64,000 nt of DNA from Periplaneta americana (GCF_040183065.1 NW_027185501.1:434001-498000); one strand, 5' to 3'; positions 20,958 to 33,700 are shown, numbered from the stretch's first letter. Numbers and translations are program-made. The notes: generated by a model from the letters alone, not told the origin.

Positions 20958-22920
20958 ATTTTTTATCTCTATATAAATGTTTATATTTAGTGTTTATATA
21001 TGTGTAATTGTAACGGTGAAAATATTGTTAATCCAATAATTTTTTATTTATTTATTTTTCATAAGTGTATATTATTTTTGGGAGTGTTTTTGTAAGTAAT
21101 TTTATGAGGTTGTTATTGATATGCTGATAAATTATTTGTAATGATAATGCACGGATGAGCATGTGAGAAGAATTATGTTTATATTCAATTATTATTATTA
21201 TGAAACACTTTCCCTAAACAGGGATTGCCTAGAATACAAAGTACACCATTTACAAAACAAATTTTGAATTGTACATATTACATGGATAATTTGTTAACTG
21301 CAGTCACAACATTAAGGTTCATCTCCTAACCACAGTATAAGAAGAATTCAGTCCTGACTATAATGAGAACACAGCCAACATAGTATAGAATGAGTTTCGC
21401 CTTTCAGTTACAAAATTAATAAAAGAGGAAGAAAATCTTCAAGCCAAAGAATTTTGAAATTAATATTCTCAAGAAAAGTAAAGATTTGTGATTTTTATAC
21501 TGATAAACATCAAGTAACACGAATGCAGTGCAAGGCTCTGTAACTGCTCATAAAATGTAAGTTATATCAATTTCTTCAAAAAATTTAAAAATATGTTTTA
21601 AATATAAAATATGAAAACAATATTTAAATTTCCTTGAGGCCAGTTGACTATATTTTAAAATCAGGTCGAAAATACTCGACCCAAGTACTATCAATTTATT
21701 GTCTTATGTACAGCTTCTATTCACTGACACTGGATCCATCTTTTCATTCTCTATGGAATTCACATTCATCTCTCAACGTGTAACAATGCTGTCTTCAACA
21801 ATGTAAATGACATATTGGGTCGCCATTATGATTTTTTATTTCATTTAAAGCACGCAGAGATAACGTTTTATGGAGAGTACATGTATTGAAGAGCTCGGTT
21901 CCATTCCCATGGGACAACCAGGATGAACCTCTTCCAAATAAAGGTAAGCTTCCTAAGTTATATTACGATTCCTACTTGAAAACTGCAATAATAGGTAGGG
22001 AATAAAAACATTTACGTTTTGTAGCGGCAATGGTGATTCTAGGAATAAATGTCTATATTATTGGGGGCTGATAATAAATTAAGCCTCTATTGGACAGGCA
22101 CATTTAGAAACACTACCAAACGCGTGGCGCAGTTTAAAAATCACTGAGAACAATGAGATTTTATAGTTTTAATACATGATATTTTTTTTTACCAACCTGC
22201 CTTATCAATAAATACAAGCAAAATAAATTGCACAATGCAGCGCCTCTGAAAGTTTGGAATTCTGTGAATCGTAAATTGTATTTAAATAGTATTTTAAATT
22301 TGGAGAATACTGCAAAATATATACAAAGTCACGAAAATACGAATCAATAAAAACATGAAAACTCACCAATTAATATTATAATATAGGCTAATCGTAATAT
22401 TACAAAAGAAATATTAATAATTAAATTTCATTATTATTAATATCATTAATACTATTAAAGGTCTAAAAAGGAATGTAATATCAGTTCCATATCTGGATTC
22501 TCGGAATATCCACGAAAACAAATTACCGAAATAGGCTAAATGCAGAAGCAATAAGCTACAGCTTTCCTTCCTAAGGGTGAAGTCACAGTGTTTCTGTTCA
22601 GAAGAGACCAGACATAAAATGAGTGAAAGACAATTGTGTGATACATCATTTTAAAGCTTGAAATCTCTATTACTTAGATCCATGGATAATTTTGTAAAAA
22701 TGTACAGAATTTTGAAAGGGAGCTTGAAAATGTTTTCAGTGGTGTAATTTTGTGTTATGTATGGGACAAAGTTTAAAAGGGCTTAAATTTTAAATAATTT
22801 ATTTGAAATATTTCTACCTGTGTTTTTAAAGACATACATCTAAACTGACATTTTATATTGTGCCCTGGCATACTACTGCTCAAAACCCATCATTTAACAT
22901 ATAGTATACATTTACAGAGT
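20958..22920. other. 2-kb AT-rich stretch, nothing recognised
   Basis: Simple AT-rich tracts (for example near 21030-21060 and 22330-22460) and no readable domain in either strand. Confidence 0.4.
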
Positions 22921-23109
22921 TTATATAGACCCTACATATTTATCACTGGAGTTTAGCATTTTCAACAAGCTTTTTTCCATTCCCTGTGCCACGCATTTCT
23001 GATGAACGTCTCTTTTTAAATGTTTAGAAATATCATATTCACCACTGAATTCACTGCTACAAACCTTACACTTGCCAAAATATTCGTTCTTTCCAATGTT
23101 AAGAAACAA
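22921..23109 (-). pseudogene. Zinc-finger fragment, hAT-like
   Basis: A 62-codon ORF, with KNEYFGKCKVCSSEFSGEYD then ISKHLKRDVHQKC, shows a C-x2-C-x12-H-x4-H finger. This is the N-terminal finger of an insect hAT-like transposon family (CSTEFS...GGE.DI.KH..S.KH in relatives). No transposase domain follows. Confidence 0.55.
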
Positions 23110-23189
23110 AAATTTTAAATGGAATTTAATTAAATGTAATAGTTACTAGGTAACCATAAGATCATACAAGTGATGTTAATTTTCTAGAG

Positions 23190-23362
23190 GGACTTTTTGC
23201 GTCCCGCCTCGAATAGAAGTGGTACTCAGGATTTTTATATTAAAATCGGGAAATCTGGCAACTCTGTTGAAGTCTCTTAGTCGTACTAGAATGTGAGTCA
23301 ACTAAATTTAAATTGAAGTCGCCCACGATTATAACGTTCTCATATTGCAGCATTACGTTTAG
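23190..23362 (-). pseudogene. LINE endonuclease fragment
   Basis: The minus strand reads VMLQYENVIIVGDFNLNLVD then SHSSTTKRLQQSCQISRF and a stop. GDFN is the APE-nuclease signature of Jockey/CR1-type LINEs. A SINE fragment lies immediately on its 5' side (23365-23505), which may be what truncated it. Confidence 0.7.
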
Positions 23363-23364
23363 TA

Positions 23365-23505
23365 AGGGGATTTTGCTGCCTATCGTAGCACCCCAAGTGC
23401 ATCACGATGCTGGACACCATACGCTGGCAGTAATTTCATGAGAAGTTCTTCCCCCATGAGGACTCAAACCAGCGCGCATTCCGTAACTCGAGTCCTAGGC
23501 AGAAA
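23365..23505 (-). mobile_element. SINE fragment, same family as 5647-5995
   Basis: Matches the tRNA-like head and adjoining body of the 349-bp SINE (CCCCAAGTGCATCACGATGC; GCGCATTCCGTAACTCGAGT). The 3' part and A tail are missing, and a short deletion has removed GTGAGCACCGGTC-like sequence. Confidence 0.85.
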
Positions 23506-23639
23506 ATAAGAAAGATTGGAGAAAGCTGAGTTTGCAGTAAAATACCTGCCCTTCGGCAGGACACTAAATGAATTAATGAATTATTAGAGTGGGTTGGGGT
23601 ATAAAAGCAGCCTTTTTTAAGTTATGCACCAGTACTAAG

Positions 23640-23830
23640 CTCAAGTTAGGTTACTTGGTGATGGCTGCATCATACGCAGGATTATTTTCCAATTTAATTT
23701 TGAATTGTGATAAAGTCCGGCAGTCTCTGACGTCATTAGGTAACGAATTCCAGATGCGAGGTATTTCTTACAGTAGGCTATAGAACAAACTTGTGGCCTA
23801 ATGATGTGGTATTCATAAAGTTACAATATT
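23640..23830 (-). pseudogene. LINE RT C-terminal fragment
   Basis: The minus strand reads FMNTTSLGHKFVL, then (after one shift) RIWNSLPNDVRDCRTLSQFK IKLENN. 'R.W.SLP.D.R.C.TL..FK..L' is the conserved end of CR1/Jockey-type reverse transcriptases. The plus-strand ORF here (23589-23783) is a shadow. Confidence 0.7.
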
Positions 23831-24590
23831 ACATAGAAATAAACTAAGAAATCATACACGCAGAGTGGAAATTACTTGTACTATTAAAATATTTTTTCTA
23901 GGCCATCTTGTCTTGAATTATCATATGGACTTTAAAACTGATATCATAAGGTTAGTTGAGCCATTTGAGATGTAGGTATACAAGATAGTATTAGAATGCT
24001 ATGAACGATGGAAGCTAGAAATGTGTTGTGAATTCCATAGTTAAAATTTGTTACGCAGTGTTATCTTATTCTAACTAATCTCATTTAACAATATAGTCAC
24101 TTCTCTCAACCTCTTATTACTTGTTCCCAACATTGTTTACATTAGTTGAACTCTTTCATAGTTGTTAACTTATTTATTCACTGACCACTTATTCCCATTA
24201 ACCTACTCTGTATATTTTCAGGCGAAGAAGCTTCATTACATTTCCATTCCTACTTTTTTTATTATATTTGTGTCACTACTGACAGCCATATCTCTACCAG
24301 GTTAAATAAATAAATAAATACTAAATACTAAAAAAATACTAAATAAATATTTAATATCACTCTCTGGTTATTACTTGTATCTTATCCTTTTTCACTATCA
24401 TCCCCTTGCCTTACCGTCTTTTCTGTCACCATCACCATTTTCACATCATCACTTTCCTATGTTTTGTTACTCATGCACCAACCTCTTAAGTTATAACTTT
24501 TCTGTCCCTTATTTTCTTCCCACTGACATAACTCTGTTCGGTGTTGCTAATATTACTTCATCCCTTCCAGTTCTTGCAGAAGTTTGACTT
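23831..24590. other. Intergenic with an AAAT/AATACT simple repeat
   Basis: The only structure is the AT-rich simple repeat at about 24303-24356 (AAATAAATAAAT, then ACTAAATACTAA). Confidence 0.5.
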
Positions 24591-24591
24591 C

Positions 24592-25597
24592 TTATCTTAG
24601 TATCTTCTTCATCTGTCGATCCCTTTTGTAATTGCTGACCCATATTTTTCTTCCAGCTGGATTCACTGCACTCTTTTTGCTGTTCTCAGCTCCTGTATCC
24701 CGTCCTTCTGTTCTCCCCTGTCTGCCTGATGGCGTCATCATAATTTTAGTGCAAGCCTCTTGTTTCTTCTTTAATCGCTTGTTGACATCCTCGTCTGCTG
24801 CTGTTGCTGCGCTGTGCAAACTCTGGTCGCTGGCCTCTCTTCCTGGCTCATTTGACTCGCTGACTGATTCATTCCATCGCTTGCTATTATTTCCTGTGTG
24901 ATGACCTCTCCACCTTCTAATTTTTCAAGTAGTTCTCCCTTCGTATGTTTCATTATAATGTTCCTTATCTCCTCTTTCATTGTCCCTATCTCCGTATGGT
25001 TCAAATTTTCCAAACAGAATTCCACATCAGACATCTCCCCATTTATATAAATTTGACTCCGTATAATCTAGCGAAATGACCATTTTTCCTTGCAGCCTTC
25101 ATAAAAGAAATCAATATTCTTCTCCTCCATCTTACTTCATATTCAAAATCATGTTCCAGTCTAATATTTGAGTTTATTAAGTCCTTTCGTTTGTTCAAAA
25201 TTTTTTCTTTTGCCATTACACTTGGGAACTTAACTAGAGTAGGACTATTTCCATTTTTCCCGATTCTGTATGCTTCTTTTATTTGTCCATCACTCACATC
25301 AATCCTGAACCAATCCCAGCACACTTTCATCACAATCTCGTATGTTTCCAATGCCTGTTCCTCCTCCTTTTCCTCGATTCCAAAAAATATTAATTTCTTT
25401 CTTCTCTGATCTTCTTCTAAGATATTCACCTTACTTTTCATTAGGTTGTTTTCCTTCTGTAGAGTTTCCAACTTCTTGTAGATCTCTTCAATGTTTGCTT
25501 CCAGGTTTACTACTGCTTGGCTATTATCTTCAATATTCGCCATTATTACACTGTTACGCGATGTCGGTGTCAATGCCTCTACACAATATTTCTTCAC
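24592..25597 (-). pseudogene. L1-type ORF1 protein (coiled coil plus RRM-like), frameshifted
   Basis: The 184-codon part (25597-25043) has a coiled coil (LEANIEEIYKKLETLQKENN), then RRKKLIFFGIEEKEEEQALE (RRM-like core), IKEAYRIGKNGNSPTLVKFP and a C-terminal domain ending ARLYGVKFI-stop. The next frame continues YINGEMSDVEFCLENLNHTE, as expected for this family, so a single-base shift at about 25045 broke it. The remainder (to about 24600) is acidic and Gln-rich. ORF1p coats LINE RNA and chaperones nucleic acids. It shares domain order with the ORF at 61096-62631. The plus-strand ORFs here are shadows. Confidence 0.75.
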
Positions 25598-25619
25598 TGC
25601 CGAACTCCCTCCTCTATTC

Positions 25620-26500
25620 GCTGTGGACTGAGAAATTGAAATGTGTTGAATTCCATAACTACTTGCATCCCACTTGGTCTAATCACTTGCTTGGGTCACG
25701 TAATCCCGTAGCTCATCATGAATTCATTTTGCCTTAATATCATCTCCATTCCACCAATTCAGTCGACGCTAAGTGATCTCGTTAAATAACAGACTTTCAA
25801 GCTGCCGGAAAGGAAAAAGAAAGTGTATACATTTTATCTTTCCACGTTTGTATGTGGAAAGTTGCACTGTGTGTACTGCATTTTCGGCATTGCCTCCAAT
25901 AGCGTGAAAAGAAAAATAATTATAATCAATCAGCCGGAGTGTAATCAAACTCACATCCCAGCACACGAGTCCCTTTTCCTACTCCATTTACGCCAGTTAT
26001 CACGAGCTGTGTTAAATTGCATTCCAAATTTTAGGCGGCGTTTACAAGTCTTTCAGAACTTTCGAAAGAATTCCAGGAATCTTCAAGTAATTCACTGATT
26101 CGATTATCGAAGTTTCTTGCAGTTTTGTAGGTTTACAGAGACATCTTTTTGTGAAAGGGAACATTTTCAGAGAAAATGAACTCTCAATCTTTCATAGAAT
26201 CCACTCATTCAGGAATAAGACTAATTTAATTGCGTCAATCTGTATCATGGGATATCTCACTTTATTTTTGTTCTGAAGTGAGACAAAGAGCCCTTAAAAC
26301 TTCACCATCGTCGATTAAAGTTTTACCATTTATTGTTCCAAATTTCTGAAATTTTCTAGGGTGGGAAGGCATCGACGCCGACAACGACCTGCAGCCCATG
26401 GGGTGAGACCATTTAATTAACCCAGTCGAACATCAGGATTCCAGACATTGGAATTAATGATGGTGGACTAAACGTTTCGCCAACAAGGTAAGAGTGTATG
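25620..26500 (+). repeat. Intron-exon block, copy 1 (pseudo-exon)
   Basis: A roughly 850-bp block starting near GAAATGTGTTGAATTCCATA closely matches 26945-27830 and 40325-41096 in the same orientation. It ends in a decayed exon at 26360-26487. Landmarks shared by all copies include CCTCGTTAAATAACAGAC, GTACTGCATTTTCGGC, AGCCGGAGTGT and TACAAGTCTTTCAGAACTTT. Confidence 0.9.
26360..26487 (+). pseudogene. Decayed copy of the 40-codon exon
   Basis: It keeps a splice acceptor (TTTTCTAG) and donor (AAG|GTAAGA). It reads WEGIDADNDLQPMG and then stops at TGA. Compared with 27705-27824 it lacks the first 20 bases or so and gains about 17 bases before the donor. It is unlikely to be used in coding RNA. 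Confidence 0.7.
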
Positions 26501-27830
26501 TGCATTATTAACATAGTTTCAATTCTACAGTTACACCCACCTCATTAAATGAATAATAATAATAATAAAAATGGACTACAAGAATTCCAAGTTTGTAGAC
26601 TACGTTAAAAGTTATCCGAAATGGAAAAAAGTTTGAGAAAGACTGGCATAATGTATTACAGTATGTTCATACTCGTAGTTGTTATTAAATCTAATTCAAA
26701 TTCAAGTAACTGTTACGAAAATCTTCATCTGTCTCTAATTTAATAGAAATATATTGTACGAATGAACAATTGCTTCGAAATATCTATAATTTTTAACCAA
26801 CGTTACGAACTCACAATATCAGAGGCCTTACAGGTGGCCACGAACTAATCATAGACCCCTCAATTAATAACGCTAAATTGACACGAACTCATCTTTCCTT
26901 TTTGGTGCTTTTATTATCGAAGCGGTCTCAATGTTGACAGAAATTTAAATATATTGAATCTCATAACTACTTCCAGCCTACTTGGTCTGATCAATTGTTT
27001 GGGTCACATAATCACGTAGCTCACCATAGATTCATTTCGCCTTAATATCGCCTCCATTCCACCAATTCAGTCGACGCTGAGTGACCTCGTTAAATAACAG
27101 ACTTACAAGCTGCCGGAAAGAGAAAAAAAACTGGATACATTTTATCTTTCCACGTTCGAATGTAGAAAGTTGCACTGTCTGTACTGCATTTTCGGCACTG
27201 CCTCCGAGAGCGTGGAAATAAAATATAGGTTATGCACATAATTATAATCAATCAGCCGGAGTGTAATCAAACTCGCATCCCAGCACAGAGTCTCTTTCCC
27301 TAGTCCATCTGTGCCGATTGTCACTAGCTGTATTAAATTAAATTAAACATTTTAGGCGGCTTTTACAAGTCTTTCAGAACTTTCGAAACAATTCCAGGAA
27401 TTTTCAAGTAATTCACTGATTCGATTATTATCGAAGTTACTTGCAGTATTGTAGGTTTACAGAGAGATCTGCTTGCGACAGAGAACATTTTCAGACAAAG
27501 TGAACTCTAAATCTTCCATAGAATCCTCTCATTTAGGTAAGACTAGTCTAATGTAGGCCTAATTGCGTCAATCTAAATCATGGGACACATCACTTTACTT
27601 TTGTTCTAAAATGAGACAAATTACGCCGTTTATAGTTTTTAAAACTTCACCATCGTCGATTAAAGTTTTACCATTTATTGTTCCACATTTCTGAAATTTT
27701 CTAGGCACAACAGGAGCCCATTCAGTGGGAAGGCATCGACGCCGACAGTGACATGCAGCCCATGGAGTGGGACCCTTTAACTAACATCAGGATAACAGAC
27801 AGTGGAATTAATGATGCCAACAAGGTAAGG
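26501..27830 (+). repeat. Intron-exon block, copy 2 (intact exon)
   Basis: Contains an extra leading part (26555-26945, beginning ATGGACTACAAGAATTCCAA after a short ATA run) that copy 3 shares (39975-40325), then the common block and the exon at 27705-27824. It lies head-to-tail with copy 1, so the duplicated unit runs from just after one exon to the end of the next, about 1.3 kb. Confidence 0.9.
27705..27824 (+). CDS. Candidate 120-bp phase-0 exon (unknown gene)
   Basis: An acceptor with a T-rich tract (TTCTGAAATTTTCTAG) precedes GCACAACAGG, and the segment ends AACAAG followed by GTAAGG, a strong donor. In between are exactly 40 codons without a stop. The peptide is acidic and begins AQQEPIQWEGIDADSDMQPM, continuing EWDPLTNIRITDSGINDANK. 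The symmetric 0/0 phase, if this is the true frame, would allow repeated insertion without frame change. I do not recognise the protein. No neighbouring exon was identified within several kb on either side, so this may be one exon of a gene with long introns or a coding fossil carried by a repeat. Confidence 0.4.
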
Positions 27831-28412
27831 CCTTGCGACTTTCATCTTCTTTATTACGTCAAATAATTGAATTAGCATGAACTATTACTCCAGAAATATT
27901 CCTGGTCTGCATTGCAGTAGCAGGAAACTGAGGGTTTAAGATTATTTACCTCTAGAAATGTAAGGCTTTGGCTTTGAGAAATATTAATGTTAAATTATTG
28001 CATGTTCATACCATCTTGAACGGGCAATTCTACTTAATTCTTGAAATTAGTTAGTAGAGATTTCTTGATAGTTTCTGCGTTCAAATTGTGTGAAAATATG
28101 TTGATTTTAACGACGATAAAACAGTATGTTCTTCCTTATAGGGGTTTGTGTCTTTCGGGGTTTAGGCAACACCAAGACACAAGGGGCTTTAGCAGCACAA
28201 TCAAAATTATACCATGCATACCTGTGTGCCTTCCACTCCATACGAATATAAAGCTTGAAGTTAAAACTTTTTTTTTTTTTTTCAGAATTCTATCAATCCT
28301 ATAGTTATTACTCTAATAAATTGTATTCAGTTCACGAGTTTTCTTTGTATTTGTTTCACAACTTCTCTTATCTCTGCATAAATAAATAACATTGAAGTGT
28401 TAGTTTGCTTAA
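27831..28412. other. Presumed intron or intergenic, nothing recognised
   Basis: No readable domain. The T-run at 28269-28284 is simple sequence. Confidence 0.35.
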
Positions 28413-28721
28413 CCCCTTCAGGCCTGATGTTTCTACATTATACTGTACATTGTTTCTTTTTTTCTTTTTTGGAATGTTTTCGATACTTTTAAATATTTTG
28501 AAAAATTCATTGTGATAGAAATGGAGAATATTATTTTTTAAACATTTCTATACCTGAATTAAAAATAAAATTTAAAATTTTGGGGCCCCAGGGGTCAAAA
28601 TTGTTCCTAAATGTTGATTTTCTGTGAAGACTTGATTCGGGAATTTTGGATCCCCAGAATGATTATGTGACCAGTTTTTTTTTTTTCAATTTTTTAAAAC
28701 ATAAATTCAGGTCTGAAGGGA
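28413..28721. mobile_element. piggyBac-like MITE, 309 bp, TTAA flanks
   Basis: TTAA at 28409-28412 and 28722-28725 encloses ends CCCCTTCAGGCCTGA (left) and TCAGGTCTGAAGGGA (right), which are inverted with two or so mismatches. TTAA targets and CCC-type termini are piggyBac hallmarks. The interior is AT-rich and non-coding. Confidence 0.75.
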
Positions 28722-28725
28722 TTAA

Positions 28726-29959
28726 TCTTGATAGAAGTTTAACTTTATCTTGTTCCTGTTTCGCATCTAGTTATTGCGCAAACTAAAAATTAATTAATAG
28801 TATTTGTGAACTTAAAAATTATATCGTTCTAATAATCTTATTATTAATGTAGACAGAACTTCATGTTTATTTCTTAGCATGTAGCCTGTGTATCTAATGT
28901 CTACTCACTTCACTTTAAGTGATTCGGATTCCGCATATTGTGGATAGATGGCAGGACTGTGACCCATTTTCTAGACTTGTGTCTTGCGCCTAACCCATCA
29001 AAAGCTTCCACTTGAGTAAGTAGTTATAATTTCACTCACCAGGTGGCAGTGGTGTTAATACAAAAAACCAAGGTCGGTGAACTGTCAGTCGCTATCACTC
29101 TCACAGGTCCCTTCATCACAGCATTTAAAGAGGGTTGTAAATATGTGACGTCACCACGGCAACATTGTCAACCCTCAGCTTGCACTTTCTAACGATAACC
29201 AAGTGATTTAAAGACCTATATTTATATATTTGTTTGGGTTACATACACACTGGAGGAGTAAAGGCTTAGAGGTAGAACTCTCCCTTCAATATCCCATCTT
29301 TTTTTTTTTTTTAATTCAATGATCGTTTACTTTCCAAATTCTCATAGCAATATATAAACTACTATGAATGCTTCATTGTACCTACTTGCTTTTGTATCTC
29401 TAATCTTTGTAGAATATTTCAGTCCAATTTTAAAGAACGTTATTAACGAATAGGCCTGCACATTGCACAATAGGTAGCCTATATTGAATTTATTTTACAC
29501 GGCAATTTCTGTTTCCGAGCCTCAAAATATTAATTATATTACTGGTGAACGACATAATTTAAATTACGCATGCAAAATGTATTAAATTTCTCTTAATAAC
29601 AGTGGAGTAGAGTGTGTACTATAACTAATTGATAATTAATCTTATACAGGATTGTAAAATGAAATTTTGTAAATTAACCTATTTTAGTGGAATGGTTGAG
29701 GATGGATTGCAATAGCAGCGGAGAATAAAAGTATCCCAATTGTAACACTGATTGTACAAATACAACAATTTATTTTAAGAATGTTTCACAAAATTTGAAC
29801 TGACTCAAATAGTCTTGTGAAGGATGCGACGGCCATTGCTTCTGCTTCATACGGTTTCTTCCTGTTTTCTTCTATTTAGGTAACAAATTCTAAAAAATGT
29901 TCGTGCTCTACTAAATAACTTTAGTAATTCCAGGTCTTCATTTGGAAACTTTGTCCTCA
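28726..29959. other. Intergenic, nothing recognised
   Basis: AT-rich DNA with a T-run at 29300-29313; no supported gene or element end. Confidence 0.4.
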
Positions 29960-31497
29960 AAATCTAAATAAGCAGCTTATTACATTCTTTTTTCTTTTGA
30001 CTGATTTTTTTATGAAATTTTCTAAATATAACTTCACACTCTTCAATTGTTGCCATCCACTGAGGAGAGGGATGAACCAGTCCAACACGTGTAACGACCT
30101 CTATTCATTCTGGAGATTGTTGACTGGAATTAGCATTCGAAACAGCACTTATGTTGTTACATTTTCTAGCAATATAACCAGCAACTTATCTGAGCAATTC
30201 TACTTCTTCCCTTTTCATTAGCTCTGTTGTGTCAATTCTATCATCAGTATCCACTTCTAATGAGTTTATTTCCTCAAGGATGTCATTCACGCTTTCATGA
30301 GAAATGTCCACGAGTTCCTGAAAAACTTGCTTTGTTATTATTATTCCACCTGAATCTTCTACTGGGGCACTTGTAGGGTGGGGCAGGCGCCATCCTAATA
30401 TTAATAGGCGCAAAAGATTTTTCACTTCCACAGTCAGATGATTATTGTAAAAATGTCCCATCCCACGAATTTGGGAAAATAGGTTCTCCAGAGCTTCCTG
30501 ACTGAGTTTCCTGGTCATTATAGAATCAATTCCTTTTCTTTTAAATCGCTATACAACCCTTTCAAGCTCTTAATAGAGTTAATAGAGGTAAGGCAGCCAT
30601 TCTGAAAAGGTAGAAGAGTATTTCTGCCTCTGACTCTCAGTTCTACTGTTTCCTACATTCCTTCTACTTGTTCCTTGTGGGATCTTTCGGAATTCATTAC
30701 ATCTGTGAAGTCATTTGTGAATAAAAAAATTCATGAACTTACTTTCGGGTACCAAATATTTAATCAGCGCAGCAGTGTGATGCGAAAAAAGTTCCATGGC
30801 TGGTGCAACTCTTTGCCCATCATTCTCTTGCACAGTAAAGTGACCCCAATGTCATTTCGGGAATAGTTCAACTCCTAAAAATCGGATTTAATAATCCGTT
30901 CAATTACATTTTTTCTATAATTGTGTCTTTCAATTGAAACCCACTATCAATAAAATGGTTCCTTAATAACTTAATCAGATGGGGCAAATATTTTCTTCCA
31001 AAGCAGGATTTGAAAAGCAGGTTTGATTTACATTTATTTGTAACTCATTCCACAGTCTTCTGTTATAATTTCGAACAGTAGCTCTCTGTCCATTGTTTTA
31101 TCGAAATCATAATAGATGGGCTGCTTCCACTCACCTGTCAATCCTTGGATCATTACGATTTGAGCACTTCTGTGAGGGCCCAATATCGAATCATCCTCGT
31201 GGTCGTAACATTGACACTCATCTCATCAAATAGTAACACTGATAACTTATCCATTTCGCTCAAAGACAGTCCCTGCTCTTTTAAAATTTTCAGTACCGGT
31301 GTAAGAATACCAGGAGAAAAGGGCAATTTTTTTGTCCAACGCTGCAGGGTAGCAATGCTTGGTAGAGGAATTCCCACCTGTGATCTCAAATGATTGTACA
31401 GTTTATCACTAATTGCTCTCTGAGCTAATGCAGGGATTATGTCTTGTTCTTCCCTTCTTTGCTTCCTTTTCCCGCTATAAGCATTTTTATTTGCCAT
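29960..31497 (-). pseudogene. P-element-like transposase remnant
   Basis: From the high-coordinate end: GIPLPSIATLQRWTKKLPFS, KLSVLLFDEMSVNVTTTRMI (31497-31153), then damaged sequence. Next an open stretch from about 30650 reads RGRNTLLPFQNGCLTSINSI, KSLKGLYSDLKEKGIDSIM and TRKLSQEALENLFSQIRGMG HFYN, continuing to 30186. 'LP...T.QRW', 'FDEMS', 'LPFQ.G...SI..LK.LY' and 'T..L.Q..LE..F..IR..G' are the P-element/THAP9 transposase signatures. The N-terminal THAP domain is not seen and frames are broken between 31150 and 30660. Inactive. Confidence 0.8.
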
Positions 31498-31803
31498 GGA
31501 GTGAATACTTTAGCTAATCTAAAAAAAAACAATCGAAAACAATCTTAAAGAAGAAAAAATAAATTTGACTTTGAACTAGCTCAATTTTATTACTATTATC
31601 AAAGGAGGAAAATTGTTCATCATGTAATATCTTCTTCTAATTCAATTGAATGTAAACTCAATACCTCAACTGTTTCCAATTATTTTAATAACCAGTTTGG
31701 ATCTACAAATGATATTCTAATGGAAAGATATAACCTATATATTGATCTTGATAGAAAGTATATTAATAACAGATACTGATGTCATCAAAGCTTGTAGGAG
31801 TAT

Positions 31804-33530
31804 ATGCTGGATGGAGTAAGGATGAAAGTTATAAGAGAACTTAAAATAGATAAAGCAATTTCTTACCTCGCGACATACATGCTTCGTTGGGGTTATGTCC
31901 CACTCCCTCTCAAGCATGGTCGAACAATTTTAATTTTTAAGAATGGTGACCCAGCCGAAGTTAAAAACTGGCGCCCAATCACAGTATTCTCCTTAATCTG
32001 CCGAATTGTTGAAAGAATAAATGACACCAAATTTAGAATGTTTCTCTGCCTTAATGCCAACCGACGAGGATGTATGGCCACTCCAGAGCTTACATTGATT
32101 CATCGATTTTGAATGGTTGTTTAACTGATTCCAAATTGAAACATAAAGATTGTACAGTAGTATTCTTGGATATAACACGAGGTTTTGATAATATTTCTCA
32201 TGCTCACATAGAACAGACTCTTCATACTGTCCCTGTTCCTTCTAAATTGAAAAATCTCATCATTGCTTTGCTTAAGGGCAATACAACTAGTGTTTCCATA
32301 AAAAGAACATCTAAAACAGGACAAATCTCAATGCAAAAATTAGTTGCACAAGGTGCTCCTCTTTCTCCTATTCTCTTCAATATGGCACTAGATTTTCTTT
32401 TAAAAGAATTGAGTTAAAAGCAAGTTGTAGAAGAATATCGTTAAAATATCATTCCTAACTTTGAAAACATATCAGTGCTAGCTTTTGCTGATGATTTAGT
32501 TCTTATAAGTCAAAATGATAGTGCTGCAAAACATCTGACAATGTTAGTCAAGAACTCACTTGCAAAAATTGGACTGCCGATTAATACTGATAAAAGTGAA
32601 GTCATTTCTCTTCACCAGGTCAACTCTCTTCTCAGCCTTTAAGTTAATAGATGGATCTGTAATATCCTGTCTGACTTCTAATGAAAACATCAAATATTTG
32701 GGAATCACTTTTCATGATCAAATTAAATTTAATCCTACAGAAATTATTAATAAATTGACAAATAGTCTCAACCACCTAGTGTCATCACCTCTGCTCATTC
32801 CTGATCAAAAACTGAACATTTTAAACCAATATATTTGGCCTCAGCTTATCTATCCATTTCAATGTGCACCGTTAAAGGATCTTAAATTAAAATTTCTTAA
32901 TGATATTGATAAACTTATCCGTAGTTCTGTCAAGGAAATCGTTGGCTTACCGACAGATGTACCGGATGCAATGCTGTATGCACCTCGAAATTTGAGAGGA
33001 CTTGGAATTTTTGAAGCACAGTGGGAAGCTTTTCTCCAACATCTTAATGTTTGCAGATTATTAGTTATAGAAGACAACCCTTATATTAATCAAACTAGGA
33101 ACCTTCAAGCGAAATTACTGCCAGTCTTCGACACTTACCAATTAATGTCAACGATATTGGAGCCATTAATCCACGTAACATCATAAACAACTTCGTGTCA
33201 CTTCTTATAATAATTGACCGTGATAAAAAACTGGTCTCATTCTTGACCCCACTGTAAGGTTCGAAATTAATGAAGATCAACCAAAGCAGGTACATGAAGA
33301 GAAATGCGCTATTTACCTTTCATGCTGTGATGATCTCAGTCACAAATATAATATTCAAGATTGGAATGTCATTGGACTTATGTTTGGTGGGCGAGGAACA
33401 ATTCCCAAATTTACATTGGAGATCCTCAGAAAATTAAAGGTTCCTGAAAAGACTCTTCAGACAATTGCATCAACCATTTTAAAATCTTTATTGAACATCA
33501 TCCATTACCATCTCTATTCATCTTTATAAT
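31804..33530 (+). pseudogene. R2/NeSL-type reverse transcriptase, frameshifted
   Basis: The plus strand shows WGYVPLPLKHGRTILIFKNG with NWRPITVFSLICRIVER, VVFLDITRGFDNISHAHIEQ, KLVAQGAPLSPILFNMALDF, the catalytic VLAFADDLVLISQND (near 32475-32520), LGITFHDQIKFN, LPTDVPDAMLYAPRNLRGLG IF (thumb) and, after more shifts, IQDWNVIGLMFGGRGTIPKF (near 33355). The style and the C-terminal W.VIGL..G.RGTIP match R2-like RTs of insects. The 5' half (DNA-binding) and the endonuclease end are not visible. Stops occur near 32109, 32415 and 33184. Confidence 0.75.
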
Positions 33531-33700
33531 ATTCAATTTATATTATTTATTTTTATCGTTTTGATAGCTACCACATCTTGTCGCAGAATATTTTTTTTAA
33601 CATTAATTTACATTTTCTTTTTTTTACCAGATTACCAGGAAACAATTGACATTCATACAGTCCTCTCCGTAGATTAAAAACTCAAAAAAGTTTCATATCA

